From Rhodocollybia butyracea (lineage: Eukaryota; Basidiomycota; Agaricomycetes; Agaricales; Omphalotaceae), in contig JADNRY010000104.1 of the NCBI GenBank assembly GCA_015501585.1, positions 124,001-188,000 on the forward strand: 64,000 nt of DNA. Direction: 5' to 3'. Below the pieces are notes generated by a model, which made no database searches, had not been told where the DNA came from, and saw only the letters and a program-made list of their open reading frames with translations. The stretch's first letter is position 1; each line of letters begins with the position of its first letter. Shown one piece after another: positions 46,990 through 59,593 of this stretch. A program made the translations under genes and the position numbers.

Positions 46990-47951
46990 TCACTCCCTGA
47001 ATCGATAAGCATTAATTTGCTGTCGTTTTGCATCAATTTCTGCCTTCAAATCCTCGATTTGCGACTCTAGATCTCTTATCTCGGCCTAGAGAATCGAATG
47101 AGAATAGGAAGTGAGCATATACATAGAAGTCACAAAACTCACCTCTTCCTTCTTCTTCTTCTTCTCAAGCTTTTTATCCAATCTGTCACTTTCTTTCTTC
47201 AACACCGCGAGTTTATCCTGTAAAGATTGAGGGGTCAGTGTATTAAATTGAACAAGGTATCCAAAACTTAGTACCTGCAAAGCATTTAATATGCTCTTAC
47301 CACCTCCCGCCAAACTCACCCCCGCCGAACTCACCGTGTTTGGAACACATTCAATGATGTCATTACTCTGGAGCTTTGGACGAATGTTTCTGGAAGATGA
47401 AGGTTGTTCATCGGATTTTCGTTTCGAAGTAGGGGGAGGAGAGGTGCTTGTAGTGGAATCAGAGTTTGAACCTGCGGGAGTAGTTGACTTGGTTCGTATT
47501 CGTCTGGGGCGTTGTGAATAGGTGTCCTCAGTCCAGTCGTTGTATTTGGTCTCATCGGCAGACGGATGCCCAGTCCTGAGGCTACACATGTTCGATATCT
47601 TCTGATAATTGTAGCGTGCGTGCTTTGGTTCTCCGCAGGGGCATTCCAATTTACCGTCCTGACCTCCGAGTCTACGAATCAGGACCGTTTCGCCGGCATC
47701 TGTAAGAACAAATGTTGGTAAAAAGTATATCAATTGCCAGAGTCCACCGAAAGTAAGAGGTTAACTAACATTGGATGGACCTCTGTAAGCTGTGGTAGTC
47801 TGTCCTATGCAACTTGGAGCTAGTACTGAATTTTTCGAGAGGGCAGTTTGGCACGAGGTCGCAAGTCCATGTTCTGTAGCGATGGTTGAGCGGAAATATA
47901 CGCATTAATGTAAGAAAAGCAGTAAACCTACTCTTCTGTAGCTACAGCCAT
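46990..47951 (-). CDS. Zinc-binding/coiled-coil paralogue C, unknown family
   Basis: Exons 47951-47932, 47873-47770, 47699-47275, 47217-47143 and 47085-46990; 720 bases, 239 residues, frame intact. Same domain order as copy B: TWTCDLVPNCPLEKF with two downstream His, then KLECPCGEPKHARYNYQKIS, a Ser/Thr/Pro linker (TSKRKSDEQPSSSRNIRPK), and a Lys-rich coiled coil. The second module is preceded by a small insertion (RRLGGQDGK against RRGPDGK). The longer run of lysine codons in exon 4 (AAG repeats) shows slippage. Confidence 0.7.
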
Positions 47952-48286
47952 AAATAAGTTGAGTAGAACCACTGGCCCAGAAGGAAAGGCGCTCAGATTT
48001 TTTGAACAAGAATTAATTTCGAGACGACTAGGAGGAATCACGAATACGCTGAGTGGGGGACTGAGACTGGCGAAGAATTGGGCTTATTTTTGTATGTAAC
48101 CGTGACAATCAGACGCCTAACAACGTGTTAAGGGCCGGCAGGTACGTGACAAACCTAGGGAGTTTGCATATCTAAGTAGTGTACATAACGGCATACTCAG
48201 ACAGATGATACTTTACAACAGTTTGGAAGTTAGATGCGGTAGCTACAAGTAACAGGTCAAGAGGAATCGGTACTAGCGGAGTATGT

Positions 48287-49203
48287 TCAAGATTGACTGA
48301 TTAGAGTCTCTAACTTTTGTCTTTTTGCCTTGTTTTTTGCGCTCATGGTCTTGATTTGCGATTCAAGCGCTTTTATTTCGACCTGAAGTCGTGATACATA
48401 AGTATTCTGGACGGAATCGGAAGGACAAGAAACTTACCGCGTCCTTAATTGCTTTATCCAATACACAAGCCTCTGCTTTTTCGTCTGCCAATTTCTTCTG
48501 TGTGATGGATGAAGAGTTAAGTTATCGACACTGATTAAGGCTCGAGAAAAAATCACCAGTAAGAATTCTTTCCTATCACTCAGCTCTCCTGTCGAAATCG
48601 AGCTTGCTTCTTCGACGAGCCTAAACTTGGTATCACGTTCTTCAATTTTAGGAATGGAATTTTTGGTTGAACTCCTTGTACGAATGGTGCGATGAGGTCC
48701 AATAGCGCTAGTGTCAGCTGAAGTCGTCGGGGCAGTTGACTTGCTTTGACGACGAAACCGAGGACGGTTACGAAAGCTAACTTCATCCCAATCGTTCCAT
48801 CGGATTGAATCGGGGGGTGGATGTTTGCTGACTTTGCACATGAGTCGTATTCTTTCGCAGCTATATCTCGCGTGTTTGGGTTCACCACATGGGCATTTAA
48901 GTTTACCGTCAGGCCCTCTAGATATGGAGACCTGTTCACCGTTGTCTGCATAGATGTCAATCAATACGATTGTCAAACCATAGAGTTCTTTACTCACAGT
49001 GGACATAACGATGTGGACTATGATATTCTGTTTTGTGATAGCTAAGGCGCGAATTGAAACTTTCAAATGGACAATTGGCTACGACGTCGCAGCTCCAAGT
49101 TCTAGAACAACATCAGTTGAGCAAGATGGATCAACGATAAATACCTGACGAGTCCTCAAAAGAAAGCAAAAGCAAGGGAGAGACCTACCGTTTTTCATCC
49201 ATC
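48287..49203 (-). CDS. Zinc-binding/coiled-coil paralogue D, most diverged copy
   Basis: Exons 49203-49190, 49101-48998, 48945-48557, 48497-48438 and 48382-48287; 663 bases, 220 residues, frame intact. The first exon is 14 bases rather than 20, but all intron phases equal those of copies A-C. Module 1 is Cys9, Cys15, His27, His32 with the same spacing. Module 2 is GKLKCPCGEPKHARYSCERI. The linker is more basic (RNRPRFRRQSK) and the coiled coil shorter (KKLADEKAEACVLDKAIKD plus IKALESQIK). Its divergence and the presence of D-like fragments between the other copies suggest it is the older type. Confidence 0.68.
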
Positions 49204-50372
49204 GTCAAATAATCGGGGCTACCTTGCGTGAACGCGCTGAAGGAGATGACTTGGGAGATGATGTCGATCGACGCTGGATTATTCCAACAAGAATGAAATT
49301 TCAGAGAGAACTTATGCTCGATGAGTCGACGCTAATAATGAAGAGAAACAACAAGCAAGAGCGGGAGCATGTGGGGAAGTTACGGAATTCATGTTTTTTT
49401 TATGTAAAGTTCAACTCAATTCAACTCAGACGGACCGTACTTTCAAGCTTCGAGTGTCCAGTAGAGCCAAAACAGCCCATACATCATGTACGCTACAGTA
49501 GACTAACAGCAGACTCTAAATGAAATGCGAATAAGATGCGACAAAGGCTCATCGACATCGGCAAAACACCGTCTCATACTGTACAGCCGTTTTCTGCTGT
49601 ACATTTCCAGACAGCAACCCCATCCGACCCATGCTTGCCTATGACTCCTGCTTCGTTCCTCTCCACAGTCTTGGTCTTTGCGTCCAGTACTCCTAGTAAG
49701 TATCTCGACTTGCCAGTGTAAAGTTAACAGGAAGAAAACAAATACAAAGGAACAACGACTTGAAAAACAAACCTCTTGCTTCTCAGCAGGTTCTATCATG
49801 ATAATCTCGCTTTTCAAGAGTCGCCAGTGATTTCTGTATTGATCGATGCATTAGCGCACCAATATTAATCAATAATCGCTCAACTTGCCTGCAAAGCCTG
49901 CCGATTGTAATAAATCTGCTCCTAGTTATTCTCATCCGATGCCAGTTGGGAGCTACTCAGCTAGAGAAATTTGCCTTGCCTGCTGTTGCACTCGAATCTG
50001 TTTCTCTGACAGCTTGCTGTCGTTGCAGATCCCTCCAGTCCGTTGATTGAGCTCAAAAAACAGGAAATGCTGGTTGTAAAGAAGTCCCAAATGTATACGC
50101 GGAGACGCCCAATCGGTCTGTTGCATTAGTGAAGCCTGAGCTAAGATCAGGGGAAAATGAGCTCTCGAACGAGAACAGAAAAGGATGTCGGCTGCCGAAT
50201 TGAAACTCCGACTGTTTGTTCGTGCTTCTTGCCGAACCTGCGCCGAACACCGTCATCTCGGATCTATCGTTCGTACAGCTTGCGGTCTTGCGCTGCACTC
50301 GTCTTGTCTTTGTTGTCACTTTTCAACAGTTGAACCAGCTCTAATAACACTTCACTACTCTCAAACAATGCG
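49204..50372. other. Intergenic, nothing recognised
   Basis: Divergent flank between paralogue D and UGO1. Frames at 49224-49523 plus, 49503-49817 minus and 49536-49721 plus show no features I recognise. Confidence 0.4.
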
Positions 50373-51869
50373 ATGAATTCTTCCTCTTCCCTTCGAGACC
50401 TTTACTCAGACACTTCCTCAGCATGGTCATTTACGCCAGAGTCAATGCCAGGAAATTCTACGTCCACTGCTGGGCCTAGTAATCCTCTGCCTCAACCCAG
50501 ATGGAAATCACGCTCACCTGTGTTCGACCTCTCTCCTGACTTTGCCGACGTTTCCGCCGTTTCGGACATTGATCTCATACAAGTGTTGAAAACAGCGTTG
50601 GCGTCAGCTATGCTGCAGTACACGAGCACAGCTATAGCCATGCCTTGGGAAGTTGGGAAGCTGCTGTTACAGGTGCAATGGGTTCCGAGGGAGTTAGAGT
50701 CCGAGATTTCGTTGGCGAATGAAGAAGTTGAAGAAGTAAGACAACAGCTATCATTTTTGCACTTTTTTGTTGCTCATTTGCTGTAGACAAGCGAATCTGA
50801 CGGTGAGGGGGAAGATGACTCTTACTTTGCCGATCCGAATCATAATAGCTCGGAACGGCATATTCCATCCAACTCTTCTTCGCGTTCTCCCAGTCCACTC
50901 GATGACGTGCAAGTTCCTCCATATACAATTCCCATAGGCCCTCAGGACGGTGTATGGGGCATGATTAAACGTATAGGCAGATTCCGCAGCGAAGGGTGGC
51001 TGGCACTATTTAAAGGCCTTTTAACATCCTGTGTAACAGAAGTCCTGTCATCGACGATTCAGCCGATTGTTTACAGGCTTCTTCAATCCTTTTTCCCACA
51101 GCCGGGGACCCTTCTCCTACCCCTCGGTTCACACCTTATAACCGGTTTCCTCCTCTCCCCTCTTGACCTCATCCGTACCCGTCTCATAGTACAATCTTTT
51201 ATCCCGCGGTACAGATCTTATTCTGGCCCCATCGATGCTTTATCTCAAATTCTCCGTGACGAAGGCGGTATCAAAGGCATCTACCTTCACCCTCATCTCT
51301 TAGTCCCCACATTACTTGACTGCACCATTCGTCCGCTCGTGGCTCTGGCGTTACCGGGGATCATCGCCTCGTATGTGACTTCTCTGTCGTCCCTGACGCA
51401 TGGTATCAGTGAAGAAAATAATCCTATTGCGTGGGGTGTCGCTGAGCTTGCAGGAAGTTGTATTGGGCTAATGGTAACGTTACCGTTCGAGACCGTGAGG
51501 CGGAGGCTTCAAGTTCAGACTCGAGGTGGAGATCGACATCACAAGGCAAAACCCATACGAGGTTGCGTCTCGTTGCGTCCGACACCCTACTTTGGAGTGG
51601 TAGATGCTTTTTATAGGATCATTACCGAAGAGAGGTCGGATGTACCTCTGGAACGAAAGCAGGGGAAGAAGAACAAACGGAGACTTAGTAAAGCTGGCGA
51701 AGAAACAGCGACCGTTGGCTTCAAGGAAGATGAAGGGTGGTTTAAGAACACGGGCGTTGGCCAGCTCTATCGTGGATTGGGTATGAGGCTCGGTGCTAGT
51801 ATTATTGTGTTTATATTGGCTGTCGTCAGCGGAGGGGAGAGTGAAGACGGAGGATGGGCAGAGCTATAA
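50373..51869 (+). CDS. UGO1-like mitochondrial outer-membrane carrier protein
   Basis: Two exons, 50373-50735 and 50787-51869; 1,446 bases, 481 residues, similar in size to yeast Ugo1, which links outer- and inner-membrane fusion (Fzo1 and Mgm1). The N-terminal 60 residues are Ser/Pro rich and disordered. Carrier-like repeats follow: a helix in LKTALASAMLQYTSTAIAMP, GWLALFKGLLTSCVTEVL, SPLDLIRTRLIVQS (P-x-D-x-x-R carrier motif) and LPFETVRRRLQVQTRGG (P-x-E-x-x-R). A second disordered insertion (120-160) and a Lys/Arg insertion near residue 425 separate the helices. ATG at 50373 is used because the ATG at 50369 is followed at once by a stop. Fusion role is inferred from the family. Confidence 0.82.
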
Positions 51870-52249
51870 GTACTAGGGATGGGTAGTACTACGCCTGCAA
51901 TAGAGAATCATGCGTACGCGCATAAATAACCTCTCAACCTCGGTCTATTCCTTAATCAGTGTGCGCAAAGAAGAACACGCAAAACCAGGTGTCCTAATAA
52001 ACCTACCGACCATGGGACGCCCATTTTGAAAGCGCGATTGGAGTCAAATATGACTGATTTCTGTCAGGCGACTCTGGCTTGGAATTCTATGGGTATCCCG
52101 TCTTACTAGGTGTAGAACGCTTTGATTACCACGGAGCTCATGGAGGTCGAAAGAAATACCATATGCTTCACCGAGACAGACAAAATCAAAGTCACGAAAT
52201 GCAATTCCATGTAGCTTCTCCAGAGCCCACATCACTAGGAAACTTCAAA
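51870..52249. other. Intergenic, start of the gene-poor region
   Basis: No gene recognised. Decayed sequence adjoining the receptor relic. Confidence 0.4.
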
Positions 52250-52620
52250 GGACGTTGGTGTTGGCTGGGGAATCGGATACGCATTCGGTCACTGGCGTCG
52301 CTTGATCTGATATTGGACTCTGAAGGCAAATGAGAAAGTCAGAGACTAAAAAATGGAAAATAAAATTACAAACCGAGGGGGGCGAAGATGGTGATGTTCC
52401 GTCTTCAAGAGAAAATCTGGGACATGAAGAAACTTCAAGCAATAAACATAAAGGGAGAAATACACTCTGTATTACCTGTGAATCGAAATTGCATCGTTCT
52501 TTTAACGTCACAAAAAAACTCGGTCCCATGCTAAGTTTGATTGAATACCTGCTGAACATCTAAAGCCAAGTAGTCGCTAGTACAGTTCGCGCCTTGCACC
52601 CAATCGGGGTTACCGTTAGC
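52250..52620 (-). pseudogene. Relic copy 3 of the SKG6-like receptor gene
   Basis: Matches the end of exon 1 of the receptor genes at 55669-56046 and 62691-63036 (the segment DWVQGANC-like, then the equivalent of NQTWHWSEF with a stop in place of Trp). It jumps directly from the intron 1 donor into intron 2 and exon 3 (SLEDGTSPSS). Exon 2 is therefore deleted, and no signal peptide, membrane helix or cytoplasmic tail is left. Upstream flanks near 52660-52740 still resemble 63190-63250. Confidence 0.6.
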
Positions 52621-54719
52621 TGAGTCAAGAATGTATCGGAGACAGAGAGAGACAGAGCTATGTGTAAGGCCAACACATAAGGAAAAACGGGTGGTCCGAC
52701 TAGTAGTCAAAGTACAAACACCATCACAATTCCGTCATGCAAGTACTAGTAGTTCGCAACGATGATCATCACTGCAGTGCATATGACTTGGACCGAGAAG
52801 GATGTATTGGGCGGCTTTCCGTGGAGACTGTCAGATATAGTGCCTCGATCATCGCAGAACCTCTTACTTTCCGCGTATGTTCCTGTACAACTTTGTCAGT
52901 GGGCTCTAGGCCAAACTTTGCCTAAGCGGAATAGCGGAGTGCCTTTTTGGTCCTCGTACGCTGCTTTTTGCAAAGATCTATAACTACGTAGTATTATCTC
53001 TAGGAAGTTTAATGATGCTTATATATAATAGTAAATCCCATTAGATAACTTGTACCTTTAATTATGATCGTCGCTTTGGGCCCCATCAGGGAAAAGTGAC
53101 ATTGGTAAGTATTGATCCGTAGCGCTCCGTAGCACAAGTAGCGGAGTAGCAAAGTACCCCTGTTTGTATTGTTCAGTATCATCCAGTATCATCCAGTATC
53201 GCTCAGTATCAATCGCCCAGGGCTCAGTATTGACAGTACTGCTCCTTAGCTCCCTCAGTACCTCTACTTTAGTGCTACTGACACTATCTTATTAGTAAAG
53301 AGCAGTCTCGTACTCAACTGTAGTTGTAATAAACAGTTCGACCCACTTAAATCATACAGAGTAGTAATAAACAAAAAAACAAATCATATTGCATGTATCT
53401 ACCAACAGGCTACAAAACAGGCTACAAGACTTGACTAAATACTTGTACTTATAGAACATAGGGTAAAGAAGGTACGGGTGACAAGAAAAAGCGGAATGCA
53501 CTGAAAATCGAGAAAACATCAGATAAAGTTCTACTAAATAAAGCAGGTTCCGACGTACCTTGGGAATAAACACAAACGAGATGGTAACTCTGAAATGCTG
53601 TCAGTAAAAATAAACATCGAAAAAGCGAGAACACGAGAAATAGTCAGAAAATCTGCTGGAAGCTCTGTCAGTCAAAAGAAATGATGCGAGAATATAGCCG
53701 TACCAGGAGATTCCTCAAGACCCTAACGCGCCTAATCCTCTCACTTCGCAATTTTGATGTGTCCAGTGGAATGAGATTGGTTGAGAAGGTGGCAGTGGAA
53801 GTCGAAGAAACACAGAATCAAAGTTCGAAACTTGCGGCATTTAACAGGCACATGACATGAGACTGTACAGGTGCTAATGCCGATGCACCGGCATGTATCT
53901 AAGACTCAGCCACTCAGCCACGTGAGGTAGTGATGCCTATTGCCGATGGACCGGCAATGGACTTATGTTTTTTTATACGACTCACGAGAGCCAAAAAGTA
54001 ATGAGGCGCGCGTTACCTTCGGGAGACAAGCGCGTGCCGGTCGAGGTTTCCACAACGAATAAAATATTTGCAGTTGCACAAATAGAGTACTGATCTCTGC
54101 TCGACTCCAAGTACCTCTTTTGCTTGAGGATATAAGTATTCTGGAGTATAATCCTGTATAGTACAGTATCTTTATCTGGATTGTAAATTACCGATAAAGA
54201 TAGGGCCGCCGGGAATAGTAATTACACATACCTATACAAATGGACGGGTGAACAATAGTTACTATGTGGAGCTATACAAACTGACAAGCAAGCAATACGG
54301 GCTAATACGGGCGATACTTAGGATACTGATCGCTACCAATACCACAGTGGGTGCTACGCATCATTTCACTGTTTCCTGATGCCTCCACCCGGCCAAGGAT
54401 CTTGAATTTAGCTGTGACGATGGAAGCAAGCAAATGATCTTCAACTGTAGCATACTTTATAGGTAGTCTGCGTCAGATGTACTTTCTACCTCTTTGCCTT
54501 GAAGTACTTCGATATTTTATTTTATTTGTAGTCTGAGAGACACTAACTTAAGACAGTAGGAGGGCAGATTTTGGTACATACCTCAAATATGCTTATAATC
54601 AGACAGCAAATTTGCCAAAATCGCATGCTTAAGTACATTCCGGATGAAGTTCAGGAAGTTTCTGGTTAACTAGTAGATAGCTCATACATCATAAGTACAA
54701 CTTGAATGAGAATATTACA
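52621..54719. other. Gene-poor region, no gene recognised
   Basis: Contains short tandem words (CAGTATCATC and CAGTATCGCTC near 53180-53210), a pair of TGCCGATGxACCGGCA palindromes near 53879 and 53942, and TA-rich stretches. Nothing with coding support. Confidence 0.4.
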
Positions 54720-56046
54720 CGGCGTCCTTATAAGTTGGCAGCAGAAGTTGCGATCGAATTTCATGCTGTAAACTCTCCAGGTTACTTCGTAGCTGGCTGA
54801 TTTCTTCGCGCTAGGAACCCTCCCTTCCACTGTGAAGAGATTCTGGTGCACTACTATTCTGCATCCGCATAGGAGGTTTCCTGATGCTAGTGTTAGTGGA
54901 CCTCGTCGTTGAAGCGGACTTGAATAAGTATATGGCAAAAAAGAATCAGACCCATCAATTGACAAGGAGAAAGGATACTTACGGCAGCGGTAGAATCGAC
55001 CTGGGAACCATGGATTTGACTGGTTGCAAGTGATACCGAGCTCATAGGGTGAAGTAGGTGCGGTTCAAGACTCGTGCCTTCAATCTTACCAGCCCTCATT
55101 CGGCGCTGTCGGACTCGGTGGTAGCCCAAATATGAACAGCAAACATATTCCACCGGTAATTCCACCTGCTATTGCAGCAACGTTTGAATGTCTCGATGAT
55201 TCTGAGGATATTGAGGACGTCGGCGTCGTTTGACTTGACTGAAGGCAAACAAGAAAGTCAGAGACTAAAAAATGAAAAATAAAATCACAAACCGAGGAAA
55301 GTGAAGACGGTGATGTCCCGTCTTCAAGAGTAAATCTAGGACACAGAGAAAATTCAAGCAATGAACATAAAGGGAGAAAAATACTCACTCGCAAGTTGCA
55401 TAATCAAATAAAACTGTCGAATTTATCTGCGTAAGGGCAGCCATCACAAATGTATGCGGAGCTTGGGACAGGTTGCCCAACGACAGGACGTTAACATTGT
55501 ATTGGAACTGGCCCGACCCGTCGCTCGTATGGTTAAAACCATGATTAACAGGTGTTCCATCCAGTGTAAAGGTCAGGTTATAGTTTGAAATGATTGACGC
55601 GTCCTTGGAGAAGTGATTACTGACATTGTCGATGGAAGTTACAGGATTAGGGAGTATGCAGTAAACATTCAGAGATGTTCCTGAATACAGTTATGATTAG
55701 TACTACCAAAATAATTCAAAAGAGCATATTCACCTGTGAAATTAAACTTCACCGTTCTTTTAACGTCGCCCACAAGAAACTCGGACCAATGCCAAGTTTG
55801 ATTAAACGCCTGCTGAGCGACAAACCCATTGAATGCCATTTCACAGTCACTGCAGTTCGCGCCTTGCACCCAATCGGTGTCACCAGAACCTGAGTATAAC
55901 GGTGACAGTGAGGTGCGTGGGTCTCCATACTGGTCATCGATGTATCCAGTCTGCACTTGTGCGGATACGGCCGTTGGGTGAGTTATAAACAAAAAGAGGC
56001 CTGTGAGCGAGATACATATCCAAGTTGTATCCAAGATCGGATTCAA
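54720..56046 (-). pseudogene. SKG6-like receptor copy 1, truncated after the membrane helix
   Basis: Same architecture as the intact copy at 61656-63036. Exon 1 from 56046 encodes a signal peptide and DDQYGDPRTSLSPLYSGSG with DWVQGANCSDCEMAFNGF. Exon 2 (about 55682-55390) and exon 3 follow in frame. In exon 4 the helix IAGGITGGICLLFIFG is followed by an 11-base deletion relative to copy 2 (near 55127), which shifts the frame and stops after LPPSPTAPNEGW. The original cytoplasmic-tail coding sequence persists downstream to about 54720 but is out of frame. The product, if made, would be a receptor without its tail. Confidence 0.7.
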
Positions 56047-58555
56047 TGGAAATTTTTGGCTCCTGCAGAGACGGTAGGCACATAGAGAAGACTGTTTTCA
56101 GCGGTGATCATGGCTGGGTTTCCTAGTAAGCTTATAAGAGATACTTGGATGGCCATCAAGCCGATGTAAGCATCAGAATATACTGTACTGGCATGTAGGG
56201 AAGCAATCGTCCCGGTCACGGGGCCTCTGTTGCGTTACGAGATTACCGTGATGTCACGGTAAGTTTATGCTCTGAGTGACTTTTCTGGTATAACTAGTAT
56301 ATCAGCTTGCCTGTTTGTAGTGAAAGTAACGAATTCGGTACTACTACCCCGCCGATGAATGAAAAGGAGCATCTATGTTTCATTCATGAATCATAATAGT
56401 ACTACAAGTACAGGTTTGGTAACACTGGGTATACTAACCGACTATCAAATCAGTATCGCATGCTCGGGACGCCTGTTGAAGTGGAGGTAATTAGACTAAA
56501 GATAGCCTAGAAGGTAGTCGGTCGAGGAAAGAAAGTTCGAGTAAAGCTAAATAGATTATGACTCGTATATAAAATACGGACGGAAAACAATCTAGTCAGC
56601 GAGAGAGAAAGAGAGAGAAACGGACCTTTTAGTCGCCACGTAGGCAACGTTATTTGATCCGGTTTGAGGAGGTCAAAGCAGAATATATTGATCTAGTGAT
56701 CAGATCGACGCATACACCGCACACGACGACGAGCACTAAGAGAAAATTGGAGAACAATGGCTTAAAGCCTCTGAGAGTCTTAAGAGAGAGAGAGAGATGA
56801 TGGGGATCAAAAAGATAGATTTTTCTATCGAGCTTCTACTTTATAAAGTAAAGAAAAAAAGAGCAGATGATGTCATGACAGGACAGGAAGAAAGATAAGT
56901 TGTCGAACTATTCCTAATCGCGCATTCGCATGCGCTCTCTAACCGTGTATCGGGTTACCACTTGACGTGCTCCCGCCCATCAAACAGAGGTGGCAAGGCT
57001 CTATGCAGTGATGGACTAGTCCACTGGCGACGGGCTGGTGGACCGGATACAAGGTAGGAACAAATGGGAAAGGCAATCAGGGCAAGTCAAACAGATCATA
57101 GGTAAGAGAGGGTGAGAAGTTAAATAGAATCAGTATTAAAAAGGGGGTATGAATAGAACCCCGAGAAGTATATGTATTGATGAGGGGTCTACCAGACCCT
57201 ACTAGACTGTGCGGCAGTATTCTGATGCACTGTTCTATATCTGCCTGCAGGGGAGCTCTCAGTGTTAGAGTTTTGGAAGTTGAGCAAGTAGATGACATAC
57301 TGGAGTCGGTCCTATTGAATGATGAGGAGAGTTTGAAGGATGCTTACAGGAACACCGGAATCCATGTCACTGTAGTAGGTTGATAGGTACAGGCCTAGGT
57401 GACTCACTACTCAAAACAGTTCCTTGACTCCAAAAGTGGTTTGCATGATCATCATACAGAATATCGCAGTGCCACTGAGGCTGCATATGACTTGGATTTA
57501 TGCCTGCAGGAAGAAGGTGTATAACTATGTATGGGCTCAGGTTTCAAAAATTAAGTTTACTGGCAGCAAGTTTTTTTATTTTTATTTTTTTTATATCATG
57601 TTCCTTCGCCTCTGCGCTGTAGCGTATGGTAGCGATCACCTATCTACATGTATACTGTCTGTAATCTATGTACCCACAAAGAGCATCAGTGTCCGTATCC
57701 GATATTCACCAGCTGCCAACCTTTAGATCCCATAGGGATCTACAACAGAAGGACCGTTAGGCACATCCATCTAGCCTCGAGGGCTCGATTATACACTGGT
57801 CATGCATGGATAGTTTTGTCCATGTGGTAGGATGGTAGGGTACATGGGTAAAGTAATTTTGTGCGAGAGAGATGGAGATAGGATAGAGAGAGAGAGGCTG
57901 CAGTTTCACCTGTAAGAGTGCTTAGTGTAAGGAGCGTGAGAAGGCAGGTAGTAGGAGGATTAGGCCAAAATTGTAAGTGAGGAGTAAATGAGGGGCGACG
58001 GCGAGTAGTGTGACGAGAGCATGAGAAACAGCTTGAGCACGTATGCATAGCAGGAGCAAAGTAGGAGTCACTGGAGTAGAAACGGAGCAGTGGATGAGCG
58101 TAATGTAAGTGTATAACAGTCCTGAGGGAGTCGCTTGAGGAGTCGTATCCAGTCACAGCTGGCTTATAGCTCATAAACCTTTAGCTCCACTGACAGGCAC
58201 ACCGCCATTCCTCCGTCAGAGGGAAGCCAACTGAGAAAGACTAAACTTTGGATATCATTTCAGATGATGTCCGAAGTATTTTGTTTTGGTGCCTAAATAG
58301 AAACCCAATTCAGTTTCTCTATCTCAGGCAACCCAAAATTCAACATTTCAGACCAATTTCAGAGAATATCCAAATTGATGTCCAAAGTCCCACTGAGCTT
58401 CCATCTGACAGAAGTGGAGGTAATGGCGGTGTGCGGTGTGGTGCATATCCTTTGTTCTTTGGTGACATCATATGGCACCCTAGCCTTACAAGTCGCATAC
58501 TTAGTACAGATAAGAACTCGCTTTGACACATGCAAAATTTATGTGTAACTATCTG
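56047..58555. other. Gene-poor region, no gene recognised
   Basis: GA-rich microsatellite near 56599-56622 and 56790-56805, T-rich run at 57569-57592. Several 60-125 codon frames on both strands, none with features. Confidence 0.4.
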
Positions 58556-58560
58556 TATTT

Positions 58561-58727
58561 TGTTGGATTAGGATTTGTCATTCCAAGCTTGTAATCTTAT
58601 GTAGGTACAAAACTGTAGTCAGCGGATGCTTCTGCATCCATTTGTCTCTCTCTTCTGACCATCATGGAGAGGACAACCAGAAATACACTTGTTGCTGTCT
58701 GTTTACCCTCAGGAGCCTATCACAACA
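58561..58727 (+). repeat. Left LTR of the TRIM element
   Basis: 167 bp, starts TGTTGGATTAGG, ends CACAACA; preceded by TATTT. Confidence 0.88.
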
Positions 58728-59180
58728 CAAACAGATCCTAGCCATCTGGTGGGCTAGTATACAATACACCACTGCTGAAGGGCGCTTGATGAAGCCCCTA
58801 TTCTGCTTGATGAGGCTCCTATCATGCTCGTTGCTTGCTTGTCACTCGAATATTATCCAGCCGTATTTTCTGGATGCTGAAATTCTTGTGATACCGTTGT
58901 TGGTCTGTGGAGACCATTATAAATACCTTTGAGGTCCATTGATGATTGGACACCCCTATTCAAGTTGTTGGCTATGAGAACGCCTACTGCTCATGGATTT
59001 ACCTTGATTTGAGTTGTCAACTACGAGAACATCTACTGCTCAGCCGAGGAACACCTATTGGAGCTCATTGGTCTACAGCTTCAACCAAGGATTGATTTGA
59101 GTTGCCGAGGGTCAAGTATGAGGATGCCCGGAACTGATCAAGTTGCCGAGGACCGATTATGAGGACGCCTACAACTTATG

Positions 59181-59491
59181 CATCAGGAAAAGCCATTTTT
59201 GCCTAGGTGACCCCAGAATGGCCTCAAGCAAACTAGGTGACCTATGAATCCTATGGCATCCTAGGAATTTGGGCTCATCCCTTGCCAGTCAAGGCTCTTG
59301 AGGATTCCCTAGGCAAGCCTAGGTCTGCCCAGGTTTGCCCTGGGTTTGCCTAGGATACCCTAGGGAATCCTCAAGAGCCTTGACTGGCAAGGGACAAGGC
59401 CAAATTCCTAGGATGCCATAGGATTCATAGGGCACCTAATTTGCTTGAGGCCATTCTGGGGTCACCTAGGCAAAAATGGCTTTTCCTGATG
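59181..59491. repeat. Foldback (long inverted repeat) inside the TRIM
   Basis: The stretch begins CATCAGGAAAAGCCATTTTT and ends with its reverse complement AAAAATGGCTTTTCCTGATG. Arms of roughly 130 bases pair almost throughout, around a short CCTAGG-rich centre (about 59310-59360). No target duplication is evident at its ends, so it may be a nested foldback element or an internal hairpin of the retroelement. Confidence 0.75.
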
Positions 59492-59593
59492 TGGAGACTG
59501 TTTTGAGTCACTGACTTATGAGAATGTCATGATTCACTCTTTTGAAGGCTTGCTGTGTTATGATTGTTGCAGATTACTTTGCTTGTGGGGGTG

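Noticed and set aside
53352..53634. Overlapping minus frames of 73 and 61 codons rich in Phe, Leu and Ser
   Set aside because: Lie in low-complexity AT-rich DNA in the gene-poor region; hydrophobic composition follows from base composition and no family is recognisable.
53870..53960. Paired TGCCGATGxACCGGCA palindromes
   Set aside because: Two short palindromes only, no array or flanking gene; could be a binding site but nothing supports it.
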